Counted from the first letter of the stretch, positions 50,804-61,075 are shown. The stretch is DNA of 64,000 bases from JBCCWR01 sp039193385 (GCA_039193385.1 JBCCWR010000001.1:1-64000), one strand, 5' to 3'. Numbers and translations are program-made. Notes: generated by a model from the sequence alone, not told the origin.

Positions 50804-52105
50804 CTAGAGTCCGCATTTTTTAAACTTGCTGTCAATATGCTGAAAGTGGCGGTCAAGCGAGCAAGCTTCCCGAAGCTCTTGTTCATTGAGCTTCTTGCGG
50901 ATTACAGAATTTTCCAAAAGATGATCGAGTAAGGTAACGTCACTATTGATATCTTCCCAGGTCGCCATAGCACTTGTTTGAACCGCTTCATAAGCCCGAC
51001 GGCGTTCCATACCTTTTTCTGTAAGAGCCAAAAGAACGCTTTGTGAAAAGTACAGTCCTTTTGTGATATCGAGGTTTTTCTTCATGTTTTTGGGATAAAC
51101 AACCTGTTTATCAACCAGCCAAATCATTTTAGCCAGCATGTAGTCGAGCAGTATGGTTGAGTCCGGGCAGATAATGCGCTCGACGGATGAGTGCGAGATA
51201 TCACGCTCATGCCAAAGAGCCACGTTTTCCATGGCCGCCAGAGAGTGGCCACGGATGACTCGAGCCATACCGCTCAGACGTTCACCAATAATGGGATTGC
51301 GCTTATGGGGCATAGCGCTGCTTCCCTTCTGACCTTTAGCAAAAAATTCTTCAACTTCCAGAACCTCTGTTCTTTGTAGATGGCGAAATTCTGTAGCCCA
51401 GCGGTCGATGCTCGATGCAATAAGGGCCAGTGTGGTCATGTAGTGTGCGTGACGGTCACGCTGAATCACCTGCGTAGAAATATTGGCAGGCTTAAGTTTA
51501 AGCTGACGGCAAACATACGATTCAACACGCGGATCAAGGTGGGCATGGGTTCCCACAGCACCGGAAAGTTGCCCAACAGCGATGTGTTGCCGAGCTTCCA
51601 GCAAACGTTGCTCACAACGTGTAAATTCTTCATACATTAAGCCGAGTTTTAAACCATAGCTCACAGGTTCGGCGTGAATGCCATGCGAGCGGCCGATCAT
51701 GGGCGTGTATTTATATTTACGTGCTTTTTTGGCGATAACGCGCTTAAGGTCTTTGAGATCCTTGAGTAAAATATCAGATGCTTGACAAAGTTGAAGCGCC
51801 AACGTGGTGTCGAGAAGGTCTGACGAAGTCAACCCTTGATGAATCCAGCGTCCGCTAGGTCCGACGAAGGTCGCTACGTTTTCCAGAAAAGCCAGTACGT
51901 CATGATGCGTCCGTTTTTCATTTTCCTGAACTTGCTTGAGATTAAATTTAGCACGTTTACGAATAATCTCTGCATCTCTTGCAGGGATTTTTTTATACTT
52001 TGCCATACCCTCACAAGCGAGGACTTCAATTTCCAGCCAATGCTTCAGCTTAGCTTCTTCCGTCCAAATGGCAGTCATTTCTGGCCTTGAGTAACGTTCA
52101 ATCAT
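50804..52105 (-). CDS. purB: Adenylosuccinate lyase
   Basis: A 433-residue lyase acting twice in purine synthesis (SAICAR to AICAR, and adenylosuccinate to AMP). Fumarase/aspartase superfamily signatures are GRSHGIHAEPVSYGLKLG and the SS-loop GSSAMPHKRNPIIGE at about residues 262-276. Length is typical of bacterial PurB. The N-terminus MIERYSRPEMTAIW is characteristic. It reads toward the kinase genes with a 170-base gap. Confidence 0.96.
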   Translation of the reverse strand: MIERYSRPEMTAIWTEEAKLKHWLEIEVLACEGMAKYKKIPARDAEIIRKRAKFNLKQVQENEKRTHHDVLAFLENVATFVGPSGRWIHQGLTSSDLLDTTLALQLCQASDILLKDLKDLKRVIAKKARKYKYTPMIGRSHGIHAEPVSYGLKLGLMYEEFTRCEQRLLEARQHIAVGQLSGAVGTHAHLDPRVESYVCRQLKLKPANISTQVIQRDRHAHYMTTLALIASSIDRWATEFRHLQRTEVLEVEEFFAKGQKGSSAMPHKRNPIIGERLSGMARVIRGHSLAAMENVALWHERDISHSSVERIICPDSTILLDYMLAKMIWLVDKQVVYPKNMKKNLDITKGLYFSQSVLLALTEKGMERRRAYEAVQTSAMATWEDINSDVTLLDHLLENSVIRKKLNEQELREACSLDRHFQHIDSKFKKCGL

Positions 52106-52135
52106 AAGCGGGAAACAATGCCTGAGACATAACGA

Positions 52136-52190
52136 TTCTCAAGCTTTTACACGTCTGATTTGCTCTCTATTGCTTAATGCGGGTTAAAAA
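52136..52190 (+). repeat. Dispersed intergenic repeat, copy G
   Basis: From TCTCAAGCTTTTACACGTCT to TTGCTTAATGCGGGTTAAAA. It abuts the argA stop codon. Very close to the right half of copy D. Confidence 0.7.
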
Positions 52191-53480
52191 TTACTTCAGC
52201 ATCTTGACCAGAACTTTGGAATTCCTGCCGCTTACTTCATAACGTTCACGCCGGCTTGAAGGAAGCATTTCATAAGAGGCTTCTTCATAGCCGCCTTTTT
52301 TCTTCAGATAGTTATAGGCTTGAGTCGACAAGCCAAAGAGTTTGGTAACCCCCAGTTCTCGGGCTTTTTTTTCGGCGAAGGCTAAAAGTTTACTGCCGAT
52401 GCCTTGATTTTCATGCGCATGTGAAACAACAAGGCTGCCCATTTCTGCACACTCTGGAGCGTCCTGGAAAACGTGTAGCATGACACAGCCCACAATGTTG
52501 CGGTCTATTTCAAACAAGTACCAATCTTGATAATAATTTTCTAATTCACTCCGTCCCCGTGGTAGAAGCTCCTGCCAGTGCACAGGATCTTTTACCAGGC
52601 GTAAGATGGCTCCAATATCGCGTTTTTGGGCACGCCGAATGGCCTCATACTGATTGGCATAGATCATGGTACCTATGCCTTCATTAGAAAAAATTTCATC
52701 AAGCAAGGAATCTGGTTTGGTGCCGTCGATAATATGTGCGCGGTTAACGCCATTTCTACAGGCGCGAACGCCATGTTCCAATTTGGAGAATAAGTCCTCT
52801 GATATCTCCCTTTTATTATTTTCATCGGCTAGGTACTGCTGAATCTCCTCGACGGAGAATTGTGCGGAGAGCTTCCCGGCATCTTCTACTCCGTTATGAT
52901 TGGTCACATACATGAGTTTTGCCCCACGCAGGGCTTCAGCAACCTCAAGGGCAACCCCATCCGAATTGACACGGTAGGTATTACCCTCGCCATCGTAACC
53001 CAATGGAGGCACAAGGGGCAGTATGCCATTATCCAGCAGCGTCTTTAAAAACTCCGCATCCACCTTTTCAACACGGCCTGTGTTCAAAAGATCCTGGCCG
53101 TCTTTGATGCCAAAGGGGTGAGCTACGACTGCATTTGTTAGTGCAGCCCGCTGGTTTACCTCGGAAAGCTGTTGTAGAATTTTATTGCCCACGACGTGAG
53201 CTGCTCTTATGGAAATATTGAGTGTATTATCATCCGTTATACCCATGCCATCTGCATTAGAAATGACCATGTCACTTTCACTGCTAATCGACTGAACCTG
53301 ACTGGTGATGCCGTAAATAAGTACAATTTTAAAATTAAGGCTGCGCAAAACAGTTATATCCAATAGTAAATTTCTAAACTGATCATCAGCTACAACATCA
53401 CTATCAATACTCAGAACAAAAGTTTTCTCACGAAAGCGTGTGATATAACTTAAGACGCCTCTTAAATCCGATGGTTGCAT
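52191..53480 (-). CDS. argA: Amino-acid N-acetyltransferase (N-acetylglutamate synthase)
   Basis: A 429-residue ArgA, the first step of arginine synthesis. Residues about 1-290 are an acetylglutamate-kinase-like domain (RGVLSYITRFREKTFVLSID, LIYGITSQV). Residues about 290-429 are a GNAT acetyltransferase (AQKRDIGAILRLVKDP, AEMGSLVVSHAHENQGIGSK with the acetyl-CoA loop QGIGSK). The kinase domain is the arginine-feedback site in related enzymes. The product ends beside dispersed repeat G. Confidence 0.93.
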   Translation of the reverse strand: MQPSDLRGVLSYITRFREKTFVLSIDSDVVADDQFRNLLLDITVLRSLNFKIVLIYGITSQVQSISSESDMVISNADGMGITDDNTLNISIRAAHVVGNKILQQLSEVNQRAALTNAVVAHPFGIKDGQDLLNTGRVEKVDAEFLKTLLDNGILPLVPPLGYDGEGNTYRVNSDGVALEVAEALRGAKLMYVTNHNGVEDAGKLSAQFSVEEIQQYLADENNKREISEDLFSKLEHGVRACRNGVNRAHIIDGTKPDSLLDEIFSNEGIGTMIYANQYEAIRRAQKRDIGAILRLVKDPVHWQELLPRGRSELENYYQDWYLFEIDRNIVGCVMLHVFQDAPECAEMGSLVVSHAHENQGIGSKLLAFAEKKARELGVTKLFGLSTQAYNYLKKKGGYEEASYEMLPSSRRERYEVSGRNSKVLVKMLK

Positions 53481-53554
53481 GCTGTTATCCTAGAAGCAAA
53501 GCTTCTCCGCTTCCAATGATATTCTTTACGAATGAAATATGAGGGTGAACGAGA

Positions 53555-54988
53555 TTAGGCCATGACCATAGCAGTCTTCTTTTGTGGCTTACGACGTTGT
53601 CTGATGATATCAAATGCAGCCAGGCGGTATGCTTCAGTTAAAGTGGGAAAATTAAAAATATTATCAATAAATTCATCAATGGGCATATCTGCAAGCAATG
53701 CTAATTGAGCAAGATGGATCAAGTCTGCCGAGCCTTCTCCAAGAATTTGTGCTCCCAAAAGTTTCTTGCCGGAGGCATCTGAAATAAGTTCTAGAAAACC
53801 GTTTTCGATAGCAGCTATCTGTCCGCGAGCCACTTCTTCAAAGTTTGCTCGTCCCACAATGATATCGCCATACTTTGCTTTGGCTTGTTCCTGGTTCAGA
53901 CCCACACATGAAATCTCCGGGATTGAATAGATGCCGGAAGGAATGATATCCCTCTTGGTGCCATACTCTAAATCCAGAGCATAACTTATAGCTTTACGGC
54001 CCTGTTCCATAGCGGCTGAGGCGAGTGATGGTGGCCCAATGACATCACCCACAGCATAGATGTGAGATACTTTTGTCTGGCAATGTTCATTAACAGGAAT
54101 GATCCCACGGTCTGTTGTTTCCAGACCAGCTGCTTCGATTTTGAGCCCTTCTAACCTGGCAACACGGCCCAAAGCAAAAAGGCATTTATCTGTAATAATC
54201 TCTTCATCATTTTCCATCGTTACGATGACTTTTGATACGCCGTCATATCGAGCTGTTTTGATGTCGCGTTGAGGCAGGTAGATGCCGCCATTATCCTTTA
54301 AAGTTTCGATGAAACGATCTGTTACTTCTTTATCCAGGAAAGGCAGAGGACGTTCTCCTTTGTCAATGATGGTTACTTGCACTCCCAACGCGGCGAAAAC
54401 GCTGGCATACTCACAGGCGATAACGCCTGCTCCGAGAACGGATAATGATTCTGGCAAATAAATCATGGAAAGCAGAGAGTCGCTATCGAGAATATGCTGG
54501 TGATCCACTTTCATATTCGTGGGAGTACGTGGACTGGAACCTACCGCTATAACAATGATATCTCCCGTAACACGAAATTTGCTGCGGTCCACACGGAGAA
54601 TTTCTAATTCATGGTCGCTTACAAAACTCACACGTCCATGTTTGATGGTGACTCCCTCGCGCTCAAGCTGACGGCTCATATAGTGCACATGGCCTTGGAC
54701 TACCTGGTCAAGGCGCTTGATAAGACTGGCCATCTGTAGGTCACGGCCAGACTTTACTTCAAATACGCCTGCGCTTCGTTTTTGAAAATTTTTCAGTGAT
54801 ATCGCAGTTTCACGTAATGTCTTACTTGGAATAGTACCACGATGTACGCAACTTCCGCCTACTTTAAGGTCTCGCTCTATGACAAGTGCCTTCTTACCCA
54901 CTTTCACAGCTTCGATAGCTGCCTTTTGTCCGGAAGGTCCGCTACCGATAACCACGACATCATAATGTTCTGTGCTCGCATCACTCAT
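53555..54988 (-). CDS. sthA: Soluble pyridine nucleotide transhydrogenase
   Basis: A 477-residue flavoprotein of the dithiol-disulfide reductase family. FAD-binding start DVVVIGSGPSGQKAAIEA, then GGSCVHRGTIPSKTLRE, with a single Cys rather than the redox-active CxxxxC pair, as in SthA. NAD-binding segment is LSVLGAGVIACEYASVFAAL. It interconverts NADPH + NAD+ with NADP+ + NADH. It overlaps the HDOD gene upstream by four bases (ATGA). Confidence is less than complete because other single-Cys relatives exist. Confidence 0.87.
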   Translation of the reverse strand: MSDASTEHYDVVVIGSGPSGQKAAIEAVKVGKKALVIERDLKVGGSCVHRGTIPSKTLRETAISLKNFQKRSAGVFEVKSGRDLQMASLIKRLDQVVQGHVHYMSRQLEREGVTIKHGRVSFVSDHELEILRVDRSKFRVTGDIIVIAVGSSPRTPTNMKVDHQHILDSDSLLSMIYLPESLSVLGAGVIACEYASVFAALGVQVTIIDKGERPLPFLDKEVTDRFIETLKDNGGIYLPQRDIKTARYDGVSKVIVTMENDEEIITDKCLFALGRVARLEGLKIEAAGLETTDRGIIPVNEHCQTKVSHIYAVGDVIGPPSLASAAMEQGRKAISYALDLEYGTKRDIIPSGIYSIPEISCVGLNQEQAKAKYGDIIVGRANFEEVARGQIAAIENGFLELISDASGKKLLGAQILGEGSADLIHLAQLALLADMPIDEFIDNIFNFPTLTEAYRLAAFDIIRQRRKPQKKTAMVMA

Positions 54989-55848
54989 GATAATACGCCA
55001 ACCATATCAATGATTTGATCTTTCTTGGCCAGGATGGTGTCAAGCTCATCAGGGTAAATATTGAGATGTACAAGCATAGGATGTTCCTGGATTTGCTGCT
55101 CGGTGCGTTCCTTAGGACCAACAGCAAAATGCGCTAAATCATTAGCCAGGTTGGTCAGCCTAGCTATCTCGACACATTCTTTGGCCTCATCTGGAGTATG
55201 ATGGTAGCGAATGGCCTCTGCTAATCGATCAGGTAGATTCCAGCGCTCCGCTAACATGCCTCCTACATTTGCATGGAAGTGGGAAACAACGGGTAAAACT
55301 TCTTCTATATCATATGTGGTTTGCTGCTTTTTTTCCAGATCAGCTACAAATTGCAAAAGCACGGGACAGCCGATATCATGCATTAGTCCACACAAGAAGG
55401 CTTCTTCTACATTGCGTCTTCCTTGTCGTGCTACCTCTTCTGCAAAAGCGGAAGCCGCAAGGCAATGGCGAAAAAGCTGTCGCACTTGAGTTTCATAACG
55501 CTTGACCTGGAAAACGCGTCCTTCACAGGAAATGATCAGCGTCGCTTCTTTAACCCGTTTAAATCCTAAGCGGGAGACGGCTTGCTCCAGAGTTTTGATT
55601 TCAAAGCCTGGTGAATACATCGCCGAATTGGAAATCCGTAATAAATTTGCCGCCAGAGACTGGTCTCTGCGGATAAGATCATGGATCTCACCAGGCGTAC
55701 TATCCGGGTTGGAACAGAGTTGAACAACCTTTGTTGCAACCTCAGGTAAAACAGGTAGCTCTAAGTGACCTTGATCAAGGTGATCTTGAATACTTAGATG
55801 GATAGGGGCAAGAGCAGTCATAACATAGCAAGACTTTATGCTATACAT
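54985..55848 (-). CDS. HDOD domain protein
   Basis: A 287-residue HDOD protein. Core: LELPVLPEVATKVVQLCSNP, RRDQSLAANLLRISNSAMYS, IKTLEQAVSRLGFKRVKEAT, LCGLMHDIGCPVLLQF (an HD pair is retained here) and EAIRYHHTPDEA. HDOD proteins act as signalling adaptors. Start: ATG 55848 or 55821; the conserved part begins after either. Its stop overlaps the sthA start, so the two are co-transcribed. Confidence 0.9.
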   Translation of the reverse strand: MYSIKSCYVMTALAPIHLSIQDHLDQGHLELPVLPEVATKVVQLCSNPDSTPGEIHDLIRRDQSLAANLLRISNSAMYSPGFEIKTLEQAVSRLGFKRVKEATLIISCEGRVFQVKRYETQVRQLFRHCLAASAFAEEVARQGRRNVEEAFLCGLMHDIGCPVLLQFVADLEKKQQTTYDIEEVLPVVSHFHANVGGMLAERWNLPDRLAEAIRYHHTPDEAKECVEIARLTNLANDLAHFAVGPKERTEQQIQEHPMLVHLNIYPDELDTILAKKDQIIDMVGVLS

Positions 55849-55908
55849 CGACCTCTTGAGGCTCAGTATTTACTAAAAAGCCTGAAAAAACTAGAATGCC
55901 GCAGTTTG

Positions 55909-56469
55909 TTAGATTTTAAGCAGGTCAGCTTCCTTGGCGGAACATAGTTCATCAATTTGCTTAATAAACCTATCGGTTAGATCTTGTGTATCCTTTTCAG
56001 CAACTTTGAGATCGTCTTCGGTGATGTTTGATTCCTTTTGCTCTTTTTTGAGCTGATCCATGGCCTCGCGACGTGAGTGACGAATAGCGATCTTTCCATC
56101 TTCAGTCATTTTCTTAACAACTTTTATTAAATCTCGGCGGCGCTCTTCTGAAAGTTCAGGAATAGGTAGACGAATAATTTTACCGTCAACCAGAGGTGTG
56201 ATACCTAAGTTTGCCTCTTCAATCGCTTTGCGTATAGGGTCGACATTAGCAGTATCCCAAGGCTGAATCATGATTAATCGAGGTTCCGGAGTTGTGATGC
56301 CCGCCATTTCGCGCAGTTTCATGGATGTGCCATAAGCATCTACTTTGAGGCCGTCAACGAGTGCAGGGCTTGCCTTACCTGTGCGGACGCCATTGAAGTC
56401 TTCGCGCACCTTGGTTAGCGTCTTTTCCATTTTTTCTTCAGCGTTTAAAAGAATTTCGTCAATTTCCAT
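55909..56469 (-). CDS. frr: Ribosome recycling factor
   Basis: A 186-residue RRF that splits post-termination ribosomes with EF-G. Signatures: KTLTKVREDFNGVRTGKASP, VDAYGTSMKLREMAGITTPE, IRLPIPELSEERRRDL, and AIRHSRREAMDQLKKEQKE. It lies four bases downstream of pyrH, the usual pyrH-frr arrangement. Confidence 0.97.
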   Translation of the reverse strand: MEIDEILLNAEEKMEKTLTKVREDFNGVRTGKASPALVDGLKVDAYGTSMKLREMAGITTPEPRLIMIQPWDTANVDPIRKAIEEANLGITPLVDGKIIRLPIPELSEERRRDLIKVVKKMTEDGKIAIRHSRREAMDQLKKEQKESNITEDDLKVAEKDTQDLTDRFIKQIDELCSAKEADLLKI

Positions 56470-56473
56470 ACTA

Positions 56474-57232
56474 TTATTTCTGTTTACTTGAAACGAGTGT
56501 GCCTACTTTGCGACCTAAAGCAACCGCTTTCAAATTTCCTTTCTTGAAAACATCAAAAACGATGATGGGCATGTTGTTATCCATACATAGGCTAAAAGCT
56601 GTTGAGTCCATGACCTTGAGCTGGCGGCGTAGCGCATCGATGTAGGATATTTCCTTAAAACGCTTGGCCTCGGGGTTTTTCTCCGGATCGCTATCATAAA
56701 TGCCGTCGACTTTAGTGGCCTTCAACACAATATCCGCATTGATCTCGCTGGCCCTGAGTGCTGCTGTTGTATCCGTTGAAAAGAATGGGTTGCCTGTTCC
56801 CCCGACAAAGATAACCACACGTTTCTTTTCCAAGTGACGCATAGCACGGCGTCGAATGAAGGGTTCGGCGACGTTCTTCATCTCGATAGCGGTTTGTACA
56901 CGCGTAGGGACACCTTGTTGTTCAAGTGCTTCCTGTAAGCGCAACCCATTGATCACGGTGGCTAACATGCCCATATAGTCTGCGGTTGTGCGATCCATTC
57001 CCGCGTGAGAAGCTGTCGCACCACGCCAGATGTTGCCTCCGCCAATGGTCATAGCCACCTGTACACCTAGTTTCCAGACGTCTTTGATCTGCTCGGCTAT
57101 CTTGGCGGTTTTTGCGGATGAGATATGCTCATATTCATCGGCGAGGACCTCACCGCTGAGTTTAATAATGATACGTTTGTAAGTCGGTTTTGTTTTGGCT
57201 GTCTTTGCGGCCTTTTTTGAAATGGTTGCCAT
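56474..57232 (-). CDS. pyrH: UMP kinase
   Basis: A 252-residue amino-acid-kinase-fold UMP kinase making UDP from UMP. The ATG at 57232 is preferred over a TTG 13 codons upstream. Core: RIIIKLSGEVLADEYEHISS, MTIGGGNIWRGATASHAGMD, TADYMGMLATVINGLRLQE, FVGGTGNPFFSTDTTAALRA. A Lys-rich N-terminal extension precedes the core. Followed by frr. Confidence 0.96.
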   Translation of the reverse strand: MATISKKAAKTAKTKPTYKRIIIKLSGEVLADEYEHISSAKTAKIAEQIKDVWKLGVQVAMTIGGGNIWRGATASHAGMDRTTADYMGMLATVINGLRLQEALEQQGVPTRVQTAIEMKNVAEPFIRRRAMRHLEKKRVVIFVGGTGNPFFSTDTTAALRASEINADIVLKATKVDGIYDSDPEKNPEAKRFKEISYIDALRRQLKVMDSTAFSLCMDNNMPIIVFDVFKKGNLKAVALGRKVGTLVSSKQK

Positions 57233-57320
57233 TAAACGGACACTATTCAGACAAGTGCCTGCTACCGTCAACTCTAAACTGGAAAATGAGCGGAGAAATG
57301 AGATTTTTACACCGAAGCCT

Positions 57321-59018
57321 TTAGAAGAAACTATCTTCTAGTTCTTTTTGTGATTCTCGTGAACGCGGCGTTGTTTCTGTTGTTTCTATATCGCTAATGG
57401 TCGCTTCCGGCGTTTCCATTTGGCCTAAAGTATCCATGACACTGCGGATTTGTGCCTCTTCTTCCTCTTCTGTTTTGACAGCATCCGCGCCAAAGACCAG
57501 CTTGAGCTCCCTGAGCATCAAAGCATGAAGATTATGGGCTTCATTTGATAAATAATCAGAAAAATGTGAGAGTTGATTTGCGTGTGATACTGAATCTTGG
57601 GCGGATTTTTCAATTTCCAGCACAGAGTTGCGAATATCATTCATACCAACGGTTTGTTCATCTGTAGCTGTGGTGATCTCATCAAATCCTTTATCTACAC
57701 CGCCCACTTTTTCAACGATGGTGGTAAAGTTGGAATGGATGTTGGAGGATTGATCATTAATGATCTTCAATGTGTTAACCACTTTGTCAGAAACGCTGAC
57801 AGCATCTTTACTTTTTTCAATCGAACTGCTGATCAATTTATTTGTTTCCTGGGCAGCTTTGGCACTACGTAGTGCCAGAGCACGCACTTCGTTGGCAACT
57901 ACAGCAAATCCAGCCCCTGCTTCTCCGGCTCGTGCGGCTTCAACGGCGGCGTTCAGGGCCAGGATGTTTGTCTGGAAAGCGATTTCGTCAATAGTTTTAA
58001 TGACCTTGGATACTTCGTCATTGGCATCCTTGATATTTTGCATGGTGGAAGTGAGTTCACCGGTAGCTGAGTTCGCCTGTTGAACACATTGTTCAAGGGT
58101 GAGAATTTCCTGAAGTCCTTGTTCCGCGGAGTTACGGCAGTCACGAGTGGATTCCCTGCTGCTTTTGACATTCTCATTGTTGCTTTGAGCTACACTGCTC
58201 ATCTCCTCAATAGAAGCACTTATACTTTCCACGCTGGAAGCCTGGCCGGTGGCAAATCGAGCTACCACTTTGCTGTCTCGCTGTATATCGTCTGAGATGA
58301 CCCGGGTGATGGCCGAGGTAAGCTTTAATAGATTAACGTCATTGTTAAGATGGTTGATAGCGGCATTGATAATAAGGACCAGTACAGCGATACAGAGCAG
58401 CGTAGTAATCATCGATCCATATTGGAACCAGCTTACGAAGTCAGTATGTTGTTCAGATATTTTTTGCATGATTTGAACTGCCTTATTCATTTCTTTGAGC
58501 AAAGGTAAATTTTGTTTTTTTAATGCATTGAGATCGGCTTCGGCTTCGTTAATAGGTAGAGTTAAAGCATTGTCCACGTGTTTGCTAAACGTATTCCACA
58601 AGCCTTCAATTACTTGGAGCTGCTCTAGGAGTTCTCCTTTTGCAGCTGGTATAGTACGATATTTTGTATCAGCTAAATTAAGCGAAAGGGGGGCATTTCC
58701 GGAATACATAAGAGCATTTAAAGTCAGGCTGAAGATTTCCATGGTGTCGCGTACTTGCTTGGCAGACTGCTCAGCAGCAGGGTTCTTAGCTTCCTCCAAT
58801 CTGCTATAAATCATAACTTCCTTACTTATTTTCTGGGTAAGCATACGCTGACGACCTGCTAAATTCATGATAGCTCCATCATTCTTCTGTTCCGATAGAA
58901 TGGTGAAACACATAAAAAGCTGCGCCAGAGTGAGAACGGTTAATATAACGCATGGAATCGATAATTTGAGGCCCAGGCCTTGCGTATAGTTCTTTAAGTA
59001 GCTTGTAATTTGAACCAT
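57321..59018 (-). CDS. Chemoreceptor with PilJ-type sensor domain
   Basis: A 565-residue receptor. TM1 is about residues 18-38, then a PilJ-like (PF13675) helical sensor (GAIMNLAGRQRMLTQKISKE, typical), and TM2 about 203-223. The cytoplasmic MA domain has the hairpin IDEIAFQTNILALNAAVEAA from about residue 339. The C-terminus is acidic and ends EDSFF, like the -FF end of the receptor at 6442. No HAMP pattern is clear. The family includes nitrate and type IV pilus chemoreceptors; the ligand here is unknown. Divergent from the CPBP gene. Confidence 0.92.
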   Translation of the reverse strand: MVQITSYLKNYTQGLGLKLSIPCVILTVLTLAQLFMCFTILSEQKNDGAIMNLAGRQRMLTQKISKEVMIYSRLEEAKNPAAEQSAKQVRDTMEIFSLTLNALMYSGNAPLSLNLADTKYRTIPAAKGELLEQLQVIEGLWNTFSKHVDNALTLPINEAEADLNALKKQNLPLLKEMNKAVQIMQKISEQHTDFVSWFQYGSMITTLLCIAVLVLIINAAINHLNNDVNLLKLTSAITRVISDDIQRDSKVVARFATGQASSVESISASIEEMSSVAQSNNENVKSSRESTRDCRNSAEQGLQEILTLEQCVQQANSATGELTSTMQNIKDANDEVSKVIKTIDEIAFQTNILALNAAVEAARAGEAGAGFAVVANEVRALALRSAKAAQETNKLISSSIEKSKDAVSVSDKVVNTLKIINDQSSNIHSNFTTIVEKVGGVDKGFDEITTATDEQTVGMNDIRNSVLEIEKSAQDSVSHANQLSHFSDYLSNEAHNLHALMLRELKLVFGADAVKTEEEEEAQIRSVMDTLGQMETPEATISDIETTETTPRSRESQKELEDSFF

Positions 59019-59189
59019 AATAATCAGCTATCGACCCATGATTATTGTACTAAAGTTATTAGTTTAAGATTATTTTAATTTTTTAATTTTTGAGTTTGTA
59101 TAATAACAAAACTGTAAAATTTTAAAAATGCTACATTCTATAAGCAGTATAGATTATCACCGTAGCTTATGGGATAATACGTTAAATTC

Positions 59190-59843
59190 GTGAACCTTAA
59201 GAAGTATATCCTTATTCATTATCCTGTAGGTGATATTTTGGCGGCGCTTGCTCCAATTCCAGCCATGCTAATTGGACTTTATGTTATGAACAGTGGCTGG
59301 ACAGCTCTTTTGCTTTATCACTTATTCATCATTCTGACATTGCTTCTTTTTTGGAAAAAATTTGAAGGAGCTATGTTAATAAGAGGTTGGCGTCCAATGT
59401 TGGCCTTGGGAGTTTGTGTCGTATGTGCCGTATCTGGATTCATCTTGTTTATAGCCAAAAATCTGATTATTCCAGATGTTTCATGGTATGAAACATTAAT
59501 CAAATTATCGTTTTACAGAGATAATTTCGTTCTATTTATTTTTTATTTTTCAATTGTTAACCCTGTATTAGAAGAAATTCACTGGCGCATGATTTTGCCG
59601 CGAACCAATCTATTTCAACGATTCCCTCTGGCGCTCCACTTTATTTTTGCCAGTTACCACATTTTGATTTTGGCTTTATTCCTACCCTGGTTCTTGATTC
59701 TGCCATGTGTTATCGGTCTTATGTTGGCCGCCTGGGGTTGGCGTTGGTTGGTTCAAAAAACCGGAGGACTAAGTATTCCCATACTTTCTCACGCGTGTGC
59801 AGACTTCAGTATTGCTCTGTGTGTTTATTGCTTGGTCTCATAA
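59190..59843 (+). CDS. CPBP family intramembrane metalloprotease
   Basis: A 217-residue protein with several TM segments. CPBP/CAAX-type motifs: EEIHWR (Glu-Glu-x3-Arg) at about residues 129-134, a conserved His in FIFASYHILI, and SHACADFSIAL near the C-terminus. The start is GTG at 59190 with a weak ribosome binding site. Members cleave or modify membrane-bound substrates such as CAAX-type or bacteriocin-related peptides; the substrate is unknown. Divergent from the PilJ-type receptor. Confidence 0.83.
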   Translation: MNLKKYILIHYPVGDILAALAPIPAMLIGLYVMNSGWTALLLYHLFIILTLLLFWKKFEGAMLIRGWRPMLALGVCVVCAVSGFILFIAKNLIIPDVSWYETLIKLSFYRDNFVLFIFYFSIVNPVLEEIHWRMILPRTNLFQRFPLALHFIFASYHILILALFLPWFLILPCVIGLMLAAWGWRWLVQKTGGLSIPILSHACADFSIALCVYCLVS

Positions 59844-59943
59844 AAGCTTTGCTTGATGGTTAGGGGTGATGATGGAAGATAATTTGCATAAGCAAGGTTT
59901 TCATATTTTAATTTTCTACAGTAGCTGTACGCTTAAATAGTTT

Positions 59944-61062
59944 ATGGATAAATCTGCGCTACGCTCATGGTGTGAAGTCGATCTAAGGGCGCTTGAGCAT
60001 AATGTACGTTTCATTCGTCAGAAAGTGGGACAGGCAAGTCAGATAATGGGTGTGGTGAAGGCAGATGCCTACGGCCATGGTCTAACGGAAATTTCAAAAT
60101 TTCTTGGTCAAACGGACTGTCAGATCATCGGCGTAGCAAATCTCTCTGAGGCTCAGGCGGCGCAGCAGGCGTTGCCTCAATCTGCAAAAATCCCCATTAT
60201 TCTTCTTAGTGCAGCACTAGAAAGTGAATACGAAGCTGCTATACGGGATCGAGTTATTCTGACTGTTTCTAGTCGGGAAGAGGCCGAAGCGATTAATATT
60301 GTTGCTAAGAGCTGTCAACAGAAAGCAATTGTTCATTTGAAAATCGACACTGGTATGGGGAGATTGGGCGCATTACCGCAGGAAGTAGACGCTCTCAAAA
60401 GATTTATAAAAGAATGTTCGTATATTAAGTTAGAAGGTCTTTATTCACATTTTTCAGCAGCGGACAGTGATGTTGAATTGACGCAGCGACAGTGGAATCT
60501 CTACGAACCGCTTGCTGATACGACGTTGACACAACATATGGCCAACAGTGCGGGTTTTTTGAATCAGAAATCCAGTCATCTGGATATCGTACGGCCTGGT
60601 CTGGCGTTCTACGGTATTGCGCCGAATGCCAAACACCAGTCAAAGCTTCGGCCAGCCCTGACCTGGAAGTCTCGAGTCACCTTGTTAAAAGATTTTCCTC
60701 GCGGTCACCCCATAAGTTATGGAGCGACGTATACAACGGCTCGTCAGACACGTGTTGCTGTCGTTTCTGTCGGCTATGGGGATGGATTTTTCCGTAGCTT
60801 GTCCAACCGAGGACATGTCTTGATTAATAATGTTCGACGCCCCATTCTCGGACGAGTCACAATGGATCAAATTATGGTAGATGTTACAAATACGCCTGGT
60901 GTCGAGAGAGGTTCTGAAGTTATTCTCATTGGCTCGGGCAGCACCGCCAAAAATACATCCAGGATTCTTGCCAGTGAAATGGCAGAATGGGCTGGTACTA
61001 TAGCCTATGAAATCTGGTGTCACATCACCCCTCGTGTGCAGAGGATTTATATTAAAAAATAA
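59944..61062 (+). CDS. alr: Alanine racemase
   Basis: A 372-residue PLP enzyme that makes D-alanine for peptidoglycan. The PLP Lys is in VVKADAYGHGLTEI at about residue 39; the second catalytic Tyr is in PISYGATYTTARQ. Other motifs: LKIDTGMGRLGAL, VRPGLAFYGIAP and VTMDQIMVDVT. The length is normal. It leads into the PF04020 membrane-protein gene with a 13-base gap. Confidence 0.96.
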   Translation: MDKSALRSWCEVDLRALEHNVRFIRQKVGQASQIMGVVKADAYGHGLTEISKFLGQTDCQIIGVANLSEAQAAQQALPQSAKIPIILLSAALESEYEAAIRDRVILTVSSREEAEAINIVAKSCQQKAIVHLKIDTGMGRLGALPQEVDALKRFIKECSYIKLEGLYSHFSAADSDVELTQRQWNLYEPLADTTLTQHMANSAGFLNQKSSHLDIVRPGLAFYGIAPNAKHQSKLRPALTWKSRVTLLKDFPRGHPISYGATYTTARQTRVAVVSVGYGDGFFRSLSNRGHVLINNVRRPILGRVTMDQIMVDVTNTPGVERGSEVILIGSGSTAKNTSRILASEMAEWAGTIAYEIWCHITPRVQRIYIKK

Positions 61063-61075
61063 GGAATACATTAGA

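Noticed and set aside
54241..54988. Dihydrolipoamide dehydrogenase or mercuric reductase for the sthA gene
   Set aside because: The redox-active second Cys is missing (SCVHRGTIPSK), which favours the transhydrogenase group.
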